Shown in pieces: positions 13,704-20,620 of a stretch of 37,478 nucleotides of DNA (positions within the stretch are counted from its first letter, which is position 1; each line of letters opens with the position of its first letter). The position numbers were made by a program, and so were the translations under genes. The stretch covers positions 1 through 37,478 of IMG/VR virus record IMGVR_UViG_3300037258_000773. The stretch is one strand, 5' to 3'. Source of the DNA: a virus. A model generated the notes under the pieces. That model saw only the letters and a list, made by a program, of their open reading frames with translations. It was not told the origin of the DNA and did not search any database.

Positions 13704-14253
13704 AAAATTCTTTTTTGACAAATGCGCTCCTAAGAAATTCTCTCACGTGACTCTAGAGCATTGCGAGAAGCAACCTTCGAGCTTTCACGAATATGCCAAG
13801 GTATGGGGGGCAAAACCCGAATCTGTGATACTTCTCGGCGATGTGGGCAGAGGCAAAACTCAGTTCGCCTTTGCCATGATTCGCGAAATGTTTCGCAGGA
13901 GCCCGCATCGCATCTGGCCCAGGTATTACACGAGTCCGGAATTGGACTCTCTTTTGCTAGAGGCCTCTAGAGCAGAAACAGGGGATAAATTCAAAATCGG
14001 ACAAATTGGCTCCGAGGACTTGCTTTTCATTGACGATTTTGGAAGAGAAATTGATTCTCCACGAGCTAAAAGGCAATATTTCGAAGTCTTGAACTTGCGG
14101 TATGCCAATTTGTTACCGACCATGATTTCGACGAATCTGACTTTTGAACAAATAAGCCACCACATGAACGATGCAATAGCCTCGAGATTTCAGGAATTTC
14201 AGGTAGTAGAATTTTTAGGCCCAGATTTGAGGGTGAAGGGGAAAATTTGTTGA
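13696..14253 (+). CDS. DnaC/IstB-like AAA+ ATPase, helicase loader
   Basis: This 185-aa protein carries a Walker A motif (GDVGRGKT, residues 48-55), Walker B (LLFIDD, 109-114), a sensor 1 strand (MISTNL, 143-148) and an ASRF arginine-finger region (162-165). This is the DnaC/DnaI/IstB helicase-loader pattern. The start at 13696 follows GGAGGGGGG and overlaps the initiator's stop by eight bases. It is shorter than host DnaC (about 245 aa) because the N-terminal helicase-binding region is reduced to about 40 residues. It probably loads the host DnaB helicase at the phage origin; no phage helicase was found. Confidence 0.9.
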   Translation: MNEKFFFDKCAPKKFSHVTLEHCEKQPSSFHEYAKVWGAKPESVILLGDVGRGKTQFAFAMIREMFRRSPHRIWPRYYTSPELDSLLLEASRAETGDKFKIGQIGSEDLLFIDDFGREIDSPRAKRQYFEVLNLRYANLLPTMISTNLTFEQISHHMNDAIASRFQEFQVVEFLGPDLRVKGKIC

Positions 14254-14302
14254 ATTGTTGAAGCATATCGCTTAAACAAAAAATAAGAGGAGGAGAATAC
14301 TT

Positions 14303-14638
14303 ATGAGCAGTTTTGATTTTGTTAGTCACGAGAGTTACCCAGAGGACGAATACACGAAGGAAAGTGTTGTTTTGTGCATAGAGAAAAAGCATAGAGTGAC
14401 TTATGTGAGAAAAAAAATGCAGAATGGCGGCATGTTTTGGGATGTCATAAGCGCAGCCGTGAAGCAAAACGGTGAAAAGAAATATTTGAGATCGTATTCG
14501 CAGGATAGCAACTTTTTGCAGGAGGATATTAAACACTTTCTCGAAAGCCGAGCGTGGGAAAAAAATGTAAGTACGTCTGGATACCAGGGGGGTAATGTTG
14601 CGCAAAATAGTAAAAGCGACGACGAAGTGCCTTTTTGA
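14303..14638 (+). CDS. SSB-like early protein with acidic C-terminal tip (111 aa)
   Basis: The last residues are SDDEVPF, nearly identical to the DDDIPF tip by which single-stranded-DNA-binding proteins hold their partners. The body is a compact beta-rich domain with aromatic and basic residues (HRVTYVRKKMQNGGMFWDVI, then GEKKYLRSYSQDSNFL) and a Gly/Ser/Gln/Asn linker before the tip. The body does not resemble a textbook OB-fold SSB, so SSB-like is my reading of tail, size and place between helicase loader and resolvase. SD is AGAGGAGGAG. It overlaps the next gene by 44 bases. Confidence 0.65.
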   Translation: MSSFDFVSHESYPEDEYTKESVVLCIEKKHRVTYVRKKMQNGGMFWDVISAAVKQNGEKKYLRSYSQDSNFLQEDIKHFLESRAWEKNVSTSGYQGGNVAQNSKSDDEVPF

Positions 14639-15140
14639 AGTTGAAATTGGAAACCACAATGGGCCTATTTCGCGTTCTAAGGTATATAGAAAGACCTATC
14701 GGGGTAAGAGGAATACGGACATAGCCATTAAGAAAAAGACTCGAAAATACAGCCTAATAAGTGGCAAGACAGAGATTCACGAGAGAAAGCTAGTGCTGGA
14801 CTTGCCAATACGCACGGTTAGCGAGGCAAATTGTTTTGAGCCCTGGCAAGTGAAGCATGGGAGGCACAAGGAGCAGAAGCGTCTTGTAGCTCTAGGGCTA
14901 AATCCCTTGAAGGGAAAGGTTCGGCTGCCGTGCACCATCATGCTGACAAGATTTGCTCCTGACGAACTTGACGCCTTTGACAATTTGCCGGTTAGTTTTA
15001 AATATATCGTGGATGCGGTATGCGCAATAATCACCGGAAACTACGTCGCGGGACGAGCTGACAGCGATAAGAGAATAAGCATAACCTGTGATCAGGTCAA
15101 GAGTGATGCCTATGGAATAAGAATAGAAATTTTATGGTAG
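14595..15140 (+). CDS. RusA-like Holliday junction resolvase (181 aa)
   Basis: The C-terminal half has the RusA-like pattern VRLPCTIMLTRFAP followed by DELDAFDNLPVSFKYIVDAV, with acidic residues D126, D129 and D140 as metal ligands, and a final YGIRIEI strand. RusA enzymes cut four-way junctions made by recombination or replication. The N-terminal 70 residues are basic and may be a DNA-contact extension. The start at 14595 follows CAGGGGGG and lies inside the SSB-like gene. With the ERF/exonuclease pair it completes a recombination set. Confidence 0.82.
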   Translation: MLRKIVKATTKCLFEVEIGNHNGPISRSKVYRKTYRGKRNTDIAIKKKTRKYSLISGKTEIHERKLVLDLPIRTVSEANCFEPWQVKHGRHKEQKRLVALGLNPLKGKVRLPCTIMLTRFAPDELDAFDNLPVSFKYIVDAVCAIITGNYVAGRADSDKRISITCDQVKSDAYGIRIEILW

Positions 15141-15141
15141 T

Positions 15142-15342
15142 TTAACTACGGCATATATTGCGCTCTATAATTTGCATGCGTTCATGGAGTTCAGAGTATT
15201 TGCGTGCTAAGTCGCCGTGCCTTGCGAAAAGGCTTTTGCGCACTTTTTCACTACTCTCTTTTACTTCTTTAACTTCATCTCGTAGAAAATCCATGTCTGT
15301 CTTTTCTGGAGAGAAAAATTCTAATTGACATGCTAAGGACAT
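15142..15342 (-). CDS. Small coiled-coil protein (66 aa)
   Basis: The peptide is mostly one charged helix (LRDEVKEVKESSEKVRKSLF, then YSELHERMQIIERNI), probably a coiled coil, with no signal or membrane segment. It converges on the resolvase gene with only one base between stops, and an AAGG precedes its start. A possible promoter (TTGTTG, 16 bases, TAAAAT on the minus strand) lies 30-80 bases upstream. No function assigned. Confidence 0.55.
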   Translation of the reverse strand: MSLACQLEFFSPEKTDMDFLRDEVKEVKESSEKVRKSLFARHGDLARKYSELHERMQIIERNICRS

Positions 15343-15437
15343 AGAGCAATTACCTTATGATATATTCGGCAGAATGATATTTTACTCTTGATTTTATTCT
15401 CAACAATAAATTAATTTTTGTTAAAAGCAGGCCATTT

Positions 15438-15833
15438 ATGGAAAAACAAACGGGAAATTGTGGACAAATATTTACAGGTTGTCCCGTCGTTGATCCATTG
15501 CAGGAAATTAATGACAAATGCGATAATATAATAGATTTCATGCAGTCAAGGTATTTCTCTTGGCAGGAAAAGGTAAACGAGGAATGTTCAATGATGCTAA
15601 CACCAGTGGGAAAACGCCTACTCATTAAGCCCGTGGAAGTCAAACAGGGAAGTTTGCTAATTACCAATCAGAAGCCTACGCAATTTACAGTAATTGCCAT
15701 TGGGGATGAAGTTACCAAGGTTGAGGCTGGAAATGTCATCTATCTAGAGAAACATTATGGTGTTGAAATCGACTACGAGAGTGATAAGTTTCTCGTAATC
15801 GATGAGAGTAGCATACTAGCTAAAATAGAATGA
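15438..15833 (+). CDS. GroES-like co-chaperonin (131 aa, possible internal 80-aa product)
   Basis: Residues 52-131 match the Cpn10 fold: LTPVGKRLLIKPVEVKQGS, a short mobile-loop region, FTVIAIGDEVTKVEAGNVIY, GVEIDYESDKFLVIDESSIL and AKIE, the typical GroES ending. Family knowledge: GroES caps GroEL; phage versions (T4 gp31, CocO) help fold capsid protein. About 50 residues with three cysteines precede the domain. A second start at 15591 (MMLTPVG) has its own GAGGA seven bases upstream and would give an 80-aa Cpn10 alone, close to the usual GroES size. The first start has only a weak SD. The mobile loop is shortened, which may tune the fit to host GroEL. Confidence 0.86.
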   Translation: MEKQTGNCGQIFTGCPVVDPLQEINDKCDNIIDFMQSRYFSWQEKVNEECSMMLTPVGKRLLIKPVEVKQGSLLITNQKPTQFTVIAIGDEVTKVEAGNVIYLEKHYGVEIDYESDKFLVIDESSILAKIE

Positions 15834-15843
15834 GTTTCCTTTA

Positions 15844-16095
15844 TTAGACTGCGAGATAGTCGCCTTCAAAAACAGGTAAACAAGTGTTCAGAGCTTTGTG
15901 GCTCATGATGCTATGCCCTGGTGGGATCACGACTAGCTTCCAATGCGAACCCCAGTCGTCTTTTCCATTGGTTCGGGCCTTGATGCGTTTCCATACAGTC
16001 GATAGCATAATGTCAAAAGTCTCCTCGCTCAGTTGTAGAACCTTTTCATTTTTGGGATCTTTTAGAATGTTGCTGATATTCACTGTTTCTTTCAT
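15844..16095 (-). CDS. Small early protein (83 aa)
   Basis: Unrecognised soluble protein. It has a helical N-terminus (ISNILKDPKNEKVLQLSEET) and a conserved-looking core (WKRIKARTNGKDDWGSHWKL followed by VVIPPGHS). It is the second gene of a two-gene minus-strand unit with SD GGAGACGG, converging on the co-chaperonin gene with about ten bases between stops. Nothing in it points to an enzyme. Confidence 0.58.
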   Translation of the reverse strand: MKETVNISNILKDPKNEKVLQLSEETFDIMLSTVWKRIKARTNGKDDWGSHWKLVVIPPGHSIMSHKALNTCLPVFEGDYLAV

Positions 16096-16107
16096 TTTCC
16101 GTCTCCT

Positions 16108-16374
16108 TTAGATTAGTTTTTCATTGCAATCAAATACGTAGTTGCCCTTCTTGTCATATTCCCATGAACTAACAATTCCACCAGCTTTGTTCAATTCCAT
16201 AATTAACACTTCCCGCGAATCAGCAACGAAAGAGCGTGCTAGTTTAGTGCAGGATTCAAACGAACGCCAATTTCGGTGACGAAAGAAGGAACCATTTTTT
16301 AATATTCTATATTTGCCCACTGCGATGCCATCTACGTACATGATATATTTTCTGTTAGAGTCTTGATTTTTCAT
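16108..16374 (-). CDS. Small early protein (88 aa)
   Basis: Unrecognised. A mixed, fairly basic small protein (YIMYVDGIAVGKYRILKNGS, then NWRSFESCTKLARSF), ending in a Trp/Tyr/Asp-rich strand. The SD is AAAGGAGATAG. It leads a two-gene minus-strand unit opposite the terminase operon. Location between replication and packaging genes suggests an early accessory. Confidence 0.58.
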   Translation of the reverse strand: MKNQDSNRKYIMYVDGIAVGKYRILKNGSFFRHRNWRSFESCTKLARSFVADSREVLIMELNKAGGIVSSWEYDKKGNYVFDCNEKLI

Positions 16375-16468
16375 TTTCTATCTCCTTTCTTTGATCTTTT
16401 TGATGTTATATTGAACAGTATGACACATGCGTTCATTTTCACACAAGAAAAGAAAATTAAAAAAGCTT

Positions 16469-16496
16469 TTGACTATAAAGTTTTTTATTATACATT
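16469..16496 (+). promoter_or_regulatory. Predicted late promoter before the terminase operon
   Basis: A TTGACT box (16469-16474) and a TACATT box (16491-16496) are 16 bases apart in an AT-rich stretch. The expected start is about 16503, only two bases before the ATG at 16505, so the first message could be leaderless. Confidence 0.5.
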
Positions 16497-16504
16497 TTGA
16501 ATTC

Positions 16505-16690
16505 ATGAGCAAACTTACTGTTATACTAAAAGATAGCGAGAGAACGTATAGACACAATTTTGTGATCTATAAGCAATACTCAGTTTCGGATGATGACCCC
16601 GTAATACTTGCGTGCATAGAAGAGGCGAAGAAGAGCTTTGAAGGTGAGCCGGAATCTGTGCAGGTTAAGATACATATGGAGATGCGATAA
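16505..16690 (+). CDS. Small protein at head of packaging operon (61 aa)
   Basis: I start at ATG 16505 (MSKLTVILKDSERTY), because the upstream extension is a hydrophobic AT-rich run lying over the promoter. There is no SD before this ATG, which fits a leaderless transcript from the promoter at 16469-16496. The peptide is a small mixed alpha/beta unit (NFVIYKQYSVSDDDPVILAC, IEEAKKSF, VQVKIHMEM). It overlaps the small terminase gene by one base (TAATG). Function unknown. Confidence 0.6.
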   Translation: MSKLTVILKDSERTYRHNFVIYKQYSVSDDDPVILACIEEAKKSFEGEPESVQVKIHMEMR

Positions 16691-17124
16691 TGGTTGCTGG
16701 TAGGCCAAGAACTTCAGTTCCAGAAAAGCAAGAACTTATTGCCTTAGGAGAAGATCTTTTAGCCTGGGCGTCAGAGAAGAAAAAGGGTGAGTTGCGCTGT
16801 CGTTGGTGCGAATGGTATGCGAGGAAACATTTCTTCATCCGTAAGCAGTGGAAACGCATGCTAGATACTGAGGAATTTCGACCATATTATGAGGCAGCGC
16901 AGGCGTTTTTAGGAGAGAAATGGATAGACGGAACCATTAATCATTCAATAGCACAGAGGTACTTGAGGCTATATGACCCAGAGCTTAGAGAGCAAGAAGA
17001 TAGCGACGAAAATGATAAAGAGCTTCGCAAAGCTGCCGCCCTTAAAGGGGAAGCTAGAGCCATTGAGACAGAAAGGCTCAAAGTCCTCGAAGAAGTCCAA
17101 AGGAACAAAAGGACTTTGAAATGA
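16690..17124 (+). CDS. terS: Terminase small subunit (likely)
   Basis: This 144-aa protein begins VAGRPRTSVPEKQELIALGE, the usual GRP-type opening of many phage small terminases. It has a helical DNA-binding region (RWCEWYARKHFFIRKQWKRM), the segment INHSIAQRYLRLYDPELR, and a long charged C-terminal coiled coil (RKAAALKGEARAIETERLKV). Small terminases recognise packaging sites and form rings that guide the large subunit. The large subunit follows about 530 bases downstream with only tiny genes between. Position and architecture make the assignment good but not certain. Confidence 0.75.
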   Translation: MVAGRPRTSVPEKQELIALGEDLLAWASEKKKGELRCRWCEWYARKHFFIRKQWKRMLDTEEFRPYYEAAQAFLGEKWIDGTINHSIAQRYLRLYDPELREQEDSDENDKELRKAAALKGEARAIETERLKVLEEVQRNKRTLK

Positions 17125-17291
17125 GTAAATGGTTTGGAACATCTGTAATTATAGACGAAAATGTTATATGCATAGAACCACTACCTAAATACGCTCAAGA
17201 TTTTTTTAAAGCTTATGCCAAGGCATTAAAAGAAGTTTACCATGGCAAAAGAGCCAGACCCGCTAAGAAGCGCAAAAAGATGCACAGGTAG
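17121..17291 (+). CDS. Small basic protein (56 aa)
   Basis: ATG 17121 overlaps the small terminase stop by four bases (ATGA). The peptide has a mixed front part (VIIDENVICIEPLPKYAQDF) and a very basic end (GKRARPAKKRKKMHR) resembling a nucleic-acid-binding tail. It is tightly packed in the packaging operon, nine bases before the next gene. No family recognised. Confidence 0.55.
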   Translation: MSKWFGTSVIIDENVICIEPLPKYAQDFFKAYAKALKEVYHGKRARPAKKRKKMHR

Positions 17292-17299
17292 GCGAATTC

Positions 17300-17485
17300 A
17301 TGAAACAACAATTTGTGCATTTGACTTGCTACCACGTTAACGATCTTGTTGATAAGATCGCAAATGAAATAGAATCGAGAAACGAGGAAGATTTAATTCT
17401 TGTAGACTTAAAATTCTCCAATATCGAAGAGAATGATAGCGACTGTCATGCCTATCTATTATTCAATGAGGTGACCAATGGCTAA
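17300..17485 (+). CDS. Small acidic protein (61 aa)
   Basis: Unrecognised small alpha/beta protein (VNDLVDKIANEIESRNEEDL, ILVDLKFSNIEEN, CHAYLLFNEV), with overall negative charge. It overlaps the next gene by eight bases in the packaging operon; GTAGGCG precedes the start. No motif suggests a function. Confidence 0.58.
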   Translation: MKQQFVHLTCYHVNDLVDKIANEIESRNEEDLILVDLKFSNIEENDSDCHAYLLFNEVTNG

Positions 17486-17657
17486 GAAATGGATACAGAA
17501 AGCAATTAAACATCCTGGTGCCCTTAGGGAAACTTTGCATGTGAAAAAAGGAGAAAAGATTCCTGCTGCAAAGCTTAAGAAAGCAGAGCACAGTAAGAAT
17601 CCGACTACAGCTAAGAGAGCGCATTTAGCCGAAACCCTCAAAAAGCTTCATAAGTAA
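17478..17657 (+). CDS. Small basic phage protein, KWIQKAIKHPGAL type (59 aa)
   Basis: The motif KKWIQKAIKHPGALRETLHV followed by KKGEKIPAAKL and the ending KNPTTAKRAHLAETLKKL is a very common small phage protein, usually annotated only as hypothetical. It is strongly basic and helical, and it commonly sits near head and packaging genes, as here, where its stop touches the large terminase start (TAAATG). A DNA-binding structural or head-associated role is possible. The family is familiar; the function is not. Confidence 0.72.
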   Translation: MAKKWIQKAIKHPGALRETLHVKKGEKIPAAKLKKAEHSKNPTTAKRAHLAETLKKLHK

Positions 17658-19169
17658 ATGCTGCATGAATATATTCCAACGCAAGAAGAATTGAGCGACA
17701 AGCTCTGGCGTCTAACGCATCTCTACTACATAACTAATAAGTCCGGGGATGAAGTCCTCTTCAATCTCAATTGGGCTCAACAGGAGCTCTATCACAAAGA
17801 ATGGCACCAAATGCTAGTCCTTAAGGCTCGGCAGCTCGGTGTCACAACGTACTTTTCAATTAATTTCTTGGATGATTGCTTCTGGCATGGTAATACTCAT
17901 GCAGGAATTATAGCACATAGGAAAGAAGATGCCGAAGATATCTTCAAAAAAAAGGTCAAATATGCCTACGACAGAATGCCACAATGGACAAGGACTTTCA
18001 ACAGTGCCACTAACGACAGGTCTGGTGAGCTTGCTTTTCAGAATGGGTCAAGTTATCGAGTTAGTACAGGATTCCGGAGTGGAACGTATCAACGGCTTTT
18101 GGTTTCTGAATTTGGAAAAATATGTGCAAAGTCGCCCGATGTTGCAAAGGAAATCGTTACGGGAAGTCTTAATACGGTCTCCACTGATCAGGTCATTGCA
18201 ATCGAATCTACAGCTGAAGGACGAGAAGGATACTTCTACGAGTTCAGCAAAGATGCAGAGTCTCTGTGGTTGCTGGATGCCCCTTTGTCTCCAATGCAGC
18301 AAAGATTTTTCTTCTTTCCATGGTATGAAGAACCAGGATATAGAGAAGCATCCGAGGCAATCACAGTGAGCAAAGAGACGCAAGAATATCTCGATAAGAT
18401 CGAATTAGAAAGGCAAAGAAAAATTGACGAAGAACAACGCCGATGGTATGAAATGAAGCAACGCATGCTCGGCGATTCTATAAAGCAAGAATACCCCTCA
18501 ACGCCAAAGGAAGCATTCGAGAGTGCTAATGAAGGTCTTTACTACGGAATGCAACTCGCTAAACTCAGATCGACAGGGTCTCTATGTCGCGTGCCTTATG
18601 ACGACGCTTTTCATGTGCATACAGCATGGGATATTGGCTTGGACGATTTTACAAGTATATGGTGTTTTCAAGTGGGGCGCGGGGGACAAGTTTCAATTAT
18701 AAACTATTATGAAAACTGGGATGAAGGAGCAGCGCATTATTGTGATTGGCTTAATAAACAAAAATACCGCTTTGGAAGGCATATCTTTCCGCATGATGCT
18801 AGAAAAAGAGATATCGGCTCTAAGACGCAGTATCTCGACTACGTTACACCCGTGCTCGATGGAAAATTCATCGTCTTGGACCTTAAAGAATGCGATAAAC
18901 TTGAAGGTATCCAAACAGTTAGAAGTATCCTGTCGCGTTGTGTCTTTGATGAGGAAAAGACGATCGTTGGGTTTAAGCATTTAGAAGCATACAAAAAGGG
19001 ATGGGATGATAGACTGGGATGCTACAAAAATACACCATTGCATGATGAACATTCTCACGCGGCTGATGCCTTTCGTTACTTGGCAGTAGGTCTTAAAGGC
19101 CTGGAACGCAAAGATAGTGGCAGCGCAGACAATGATTTAAAGGCAGTAAATAGGTATTACGGCGGATGA
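17658..19169 (+). CDS. terL: Terminase large subunit
   Basis: This 503-aa packaging motor shows an ATPase domain with a Walker A variant KARQLGVTT (residues 56-64), a Walker B-like strand LLVSEFG (147-153) and AIESTAEGR (181-189). The RNase H-like nuclease follows, with its first aspartate in HTAWDIGLDD (D325) and a final acidic/histidine motif DEHSHAADAFRYL near residue 470. It cuts concatemers and pumps DNA into the prohead through the portal. The start abuts the upstream stop (TAAATG) and has no strong SD, so translation is probably coupled. Length is normal for the KARQxG group. Confidence 0.95.
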   Translation: MLHEYIPTQEELSDKLWRLTHLYYITNKSGDEVLFNLNWAQQELYHKEWHQMLVLKARQLGVTTYFSINFLDDCFWHGNTHAGIIAHRKEDAEDIFKKKVKYAYDRMPQWTRTFNSATNDRSGELAFQNGSSYRVSTGFRSGTYQRLLVSEFGKICAKSPDVAKEIVTGSLNTVSTDQVIAIESTAEGREGYFYEFSKDAESLWLLDAPLSPMQQRFFFFPWYEEPGYREASEAITVSKETQEYLDKIELERQRKIDEEQRRWYEMKQRMLGDSIKQEYPSTPKEAFESANEGLYYGMQLAKLRSTGSLCRVPYDDAFHVHTAWDIGLDDFTSIWCFQVGRGGQVSIINYYENWDEGAAHYCDWLNKQKYRFGRHIFPHDARKRDIGSKTQYLDYVTPVLDGKFIVLDLKECDKLEGIQTVRSILSRCVFDEEKTIVGFKHLEAYKKGWDDRLGCYKNTPLHDEHSHAADAFRYLAVGLKGLERKDSGSADNDLKAVNRYYGG

Positions 19170-19173
19170 CAAT

Positions 19174-19551
19174 ATGCTGGGGCTTAGTGATCGAGAATTT
19201 CAAGAACAACAGTATGAATATAATAAGAGGAAAATGGAAACATTACCAAATAAACGCCTATCTATTCATGCAATAGACGGTTATGAAACTTACATGGTAG
19301 ACGATTATACCATTGGAGTTCGTCACATATGGTTTGATGCAATAAAACAACCTCCTATAGCCTGTGTGGATGTTCTTCTATATGCAGACGATCGAATTGT
19401 TGTGGGATGGAATGAGTCAACGCAGCCCGAGGAAGATCCGGTTTATTGTGTCTCCCTAGCGTATTCTAGAAGTGCCACACGTTTAGATGACGTGACTCAT
19501 TGGATGCATATTCCTATGAAGCCGGAAAACAAGGAAAATAATGTCAAATAA
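19174..19551 (+). CDS. Packaging-region protein (125 aa)
   Basis: Unrecognised soluble protein, helical at the front (FQEQQYEYNKRKMETLPNKR) and then beta-rich (ACVDVLLYADDRIVVGWN, PVYCVSLAYSRSATRLDDVT). It follows the large terminase stop after four bases, which suggests translational coupling. Its neighbours are small genes between terminase and portal, where phages often keep non-essential accessory genes. Confidence 0.62.
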   Translation: MLGLSDREFQEQQYEYNKRKMETLPNKRLSIHAIDGYETYMVDDYTIGVRHIWFDAIKQPPIACVDVLLYADDRIVVGWNESTQPEEDPVYCVSLAYSRSATRLDDVTHWMHIPMKPENKENNVK

Positions 19552-19562
19552 GGAAATATGAA

Positions 19563-19763
19563 ATGGAACCAATCAACCAGAAAAGAAAACTATATAGAAA
19601 GATCAAAACACTAATGGAAGAGACCACTGAGGAAAAATCGGAATTTCCATGCTCTTTTACTTACTGCGAAGGCACCGGAAAACCAATGTATACTTTCAAC
19701 ATAGATCGGAAGCAATTAGATCATTTCATTGATGAAAATGGACAGAAATGGATTAAAGCATAA
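19563..19763 (+). CDS. Small protein (66 aa)
   Basis: Unrecognised basic-then-mixed peptide (NQKRKLYRKIKTLMEETTEE, then FPCSFTYCEGTGKPMYTFNI) with two cysteines. The start is preceded by AAGGAAAT, and its stop overlaps the next ATG (TAATG). No domain seen. Confidence 0.58.
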   Translation: MEPINQKRKLYRKIKTLMEETTEEKSEFPCSFTYCEGTGKPMYTFNIDRKQLDHFIDENGQKWIKA

Positions 19764-19951
19764 TGGCTTGGTGTCCTTACTGTGATCCAAAACATTTTAC
19801 TATTTATGGCTTTTGTAAGAACTGCAAGCGTAGATGCGAGTGTCCCTTGTGGGAACCTAAAAGCGGGATAAGTCCTTTGGATCACAGGGCATTTAGAGCG
19901 GCATGGGACAAGGAACGATCGGATTTAGTGATAGATCAAATGCGTAGATAA
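19763..19951 (+). CDS. Small zinc-ribbon protein (62 aa)
   Basis: The pattern CPYC...C..CKRRCEC (Cys4, Cys7, Cys20, Cys23, Cys27, Cys29 approximately) within MAWCPYCDPKHFTIYGFCK is a compact zinc-binding knuckle. A charged helix follows (HRAFRAAWDKERSDLVIDQM). Such mini zinc proteins bind DNA or proteins and are common in phage accessory regions. The start overlaps the previous stop by one base. Confidence 0.6.
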   Translation: MAWCPYCDPKHFTIYGFCKNCKRRCECPLWEPKSGISPLDHRAFRAAWDKERSDLVIDQMRR

Positions 19952-19980
19952 GGTAATGAATAAATGAAAGAGGATTAAAA

Positions 19981-20256
19981 ATGACAATAGAACGAGAAGT
20001 AGTAGAATCATCAAAAGTTGATCAAGTTGAATTAACAAAGCAGATAAAAAATTCAAAAAGAAACATTGTTCTTTTTACAAGTGAAAATCCCATTGCTGTA
20101 AATCTGGATCATGTTTCTATCATTCGCCGTGAGGGAAAGACACTTTATTTTGATTTCCATGCTAAAACACAACCGGTAGATTTAGTAGACGAAGATGCCG
20201 CCAAATCTCTTTTACAAACGTTACTAAATATATGGTCTGGCGATGTTTTGGAATAA
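19981..20256 (+). CDS. Small protein (91 aa)
   Basis: Unrecognised. The layout, a charged helix (EVVESSKVDQVELTKQIKNS), two strands (NIVLFTSENPIAVNLDHVSI, then KTLYFDFHAKTQPVDLVDED) and a final helix (AAKSLLQTLLNIWSG), looks like a small alpha/beta domain. The gene has an AGAGGA SD and converges with the minus-strand gene at 20262, with about five bases between stops. Confidence 0.6.
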   Translation: MTIEREVVESSKVDQVELTKQIKNSKRNIVLFTSENPIAVNLDHVSIIRREGKTLYFDFHAKTQPVDLVDEDAAKSLLQTLLNIWSGDVLE

Positions 20257-20261
20257 AAGTA

Positions 20262-20522
20262 TTAAGAAGTCGTCTCGTGGCCTTTAATTTGAATATGTCT
20301 AATTGAATTATCTAGTATTTGAATAAAAATATTTCTATAGAATATAACTTCATCAAGAGTTTTGCAGTTCTCTAGCATGCAATTTATGCTCGCGCTCATT
20401 AGTGCAGATATAGACAGTTGGCGGTCATTATCTGATAGCACGGTAGAAATATACTCTTCCATTTTCCTTGTCATTTCTAAGACATCCATTAAGTCATCCT
20501 GTGAAATGTCAGGTAATTCCAT
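20262..20522 (-). CDS. Small helical protein (86 aa)
   Basis: An isolated minus-strand gene inside the packaging region. The peptide is almost entirely helical and acidic (DDLMDVLEMTRKMEEYISTV, then LMSASINCMLENCKTLDEVI). AAGGAACTAAATC gives an SD. Isolated opposite-strand genes in late regions are often 'moron' insertions expressed on their own, but I see no strong promoter. Function unknown. Confidence 0.58.
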   Translation of the reverse strand: MELPDISQDDLMDVLEMTRKMEEYISTVLSDNDRQLSISALMSASINCMLENCKTLDEVIFYRNIFIQILDNSIRHIQIKGHETTS

Positions 20523-20620
20523 GATTTAGTTCCTTGCCTATAATAAATTTTATCTTACAGCATGAACTTAATAAAGATCTAACGTAATTTTGTCCTAGAA
20601 AATAGAGAGGGAATTTTAGT

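Noticed and set aside
14066-14659. A 197-codon minus-strand frame across three replication genes
   Set aside because: It runs opposite to the helicase-loader, SSB-like and resolvase genes, all with domain evidence and good SDs; treated as a shadow.
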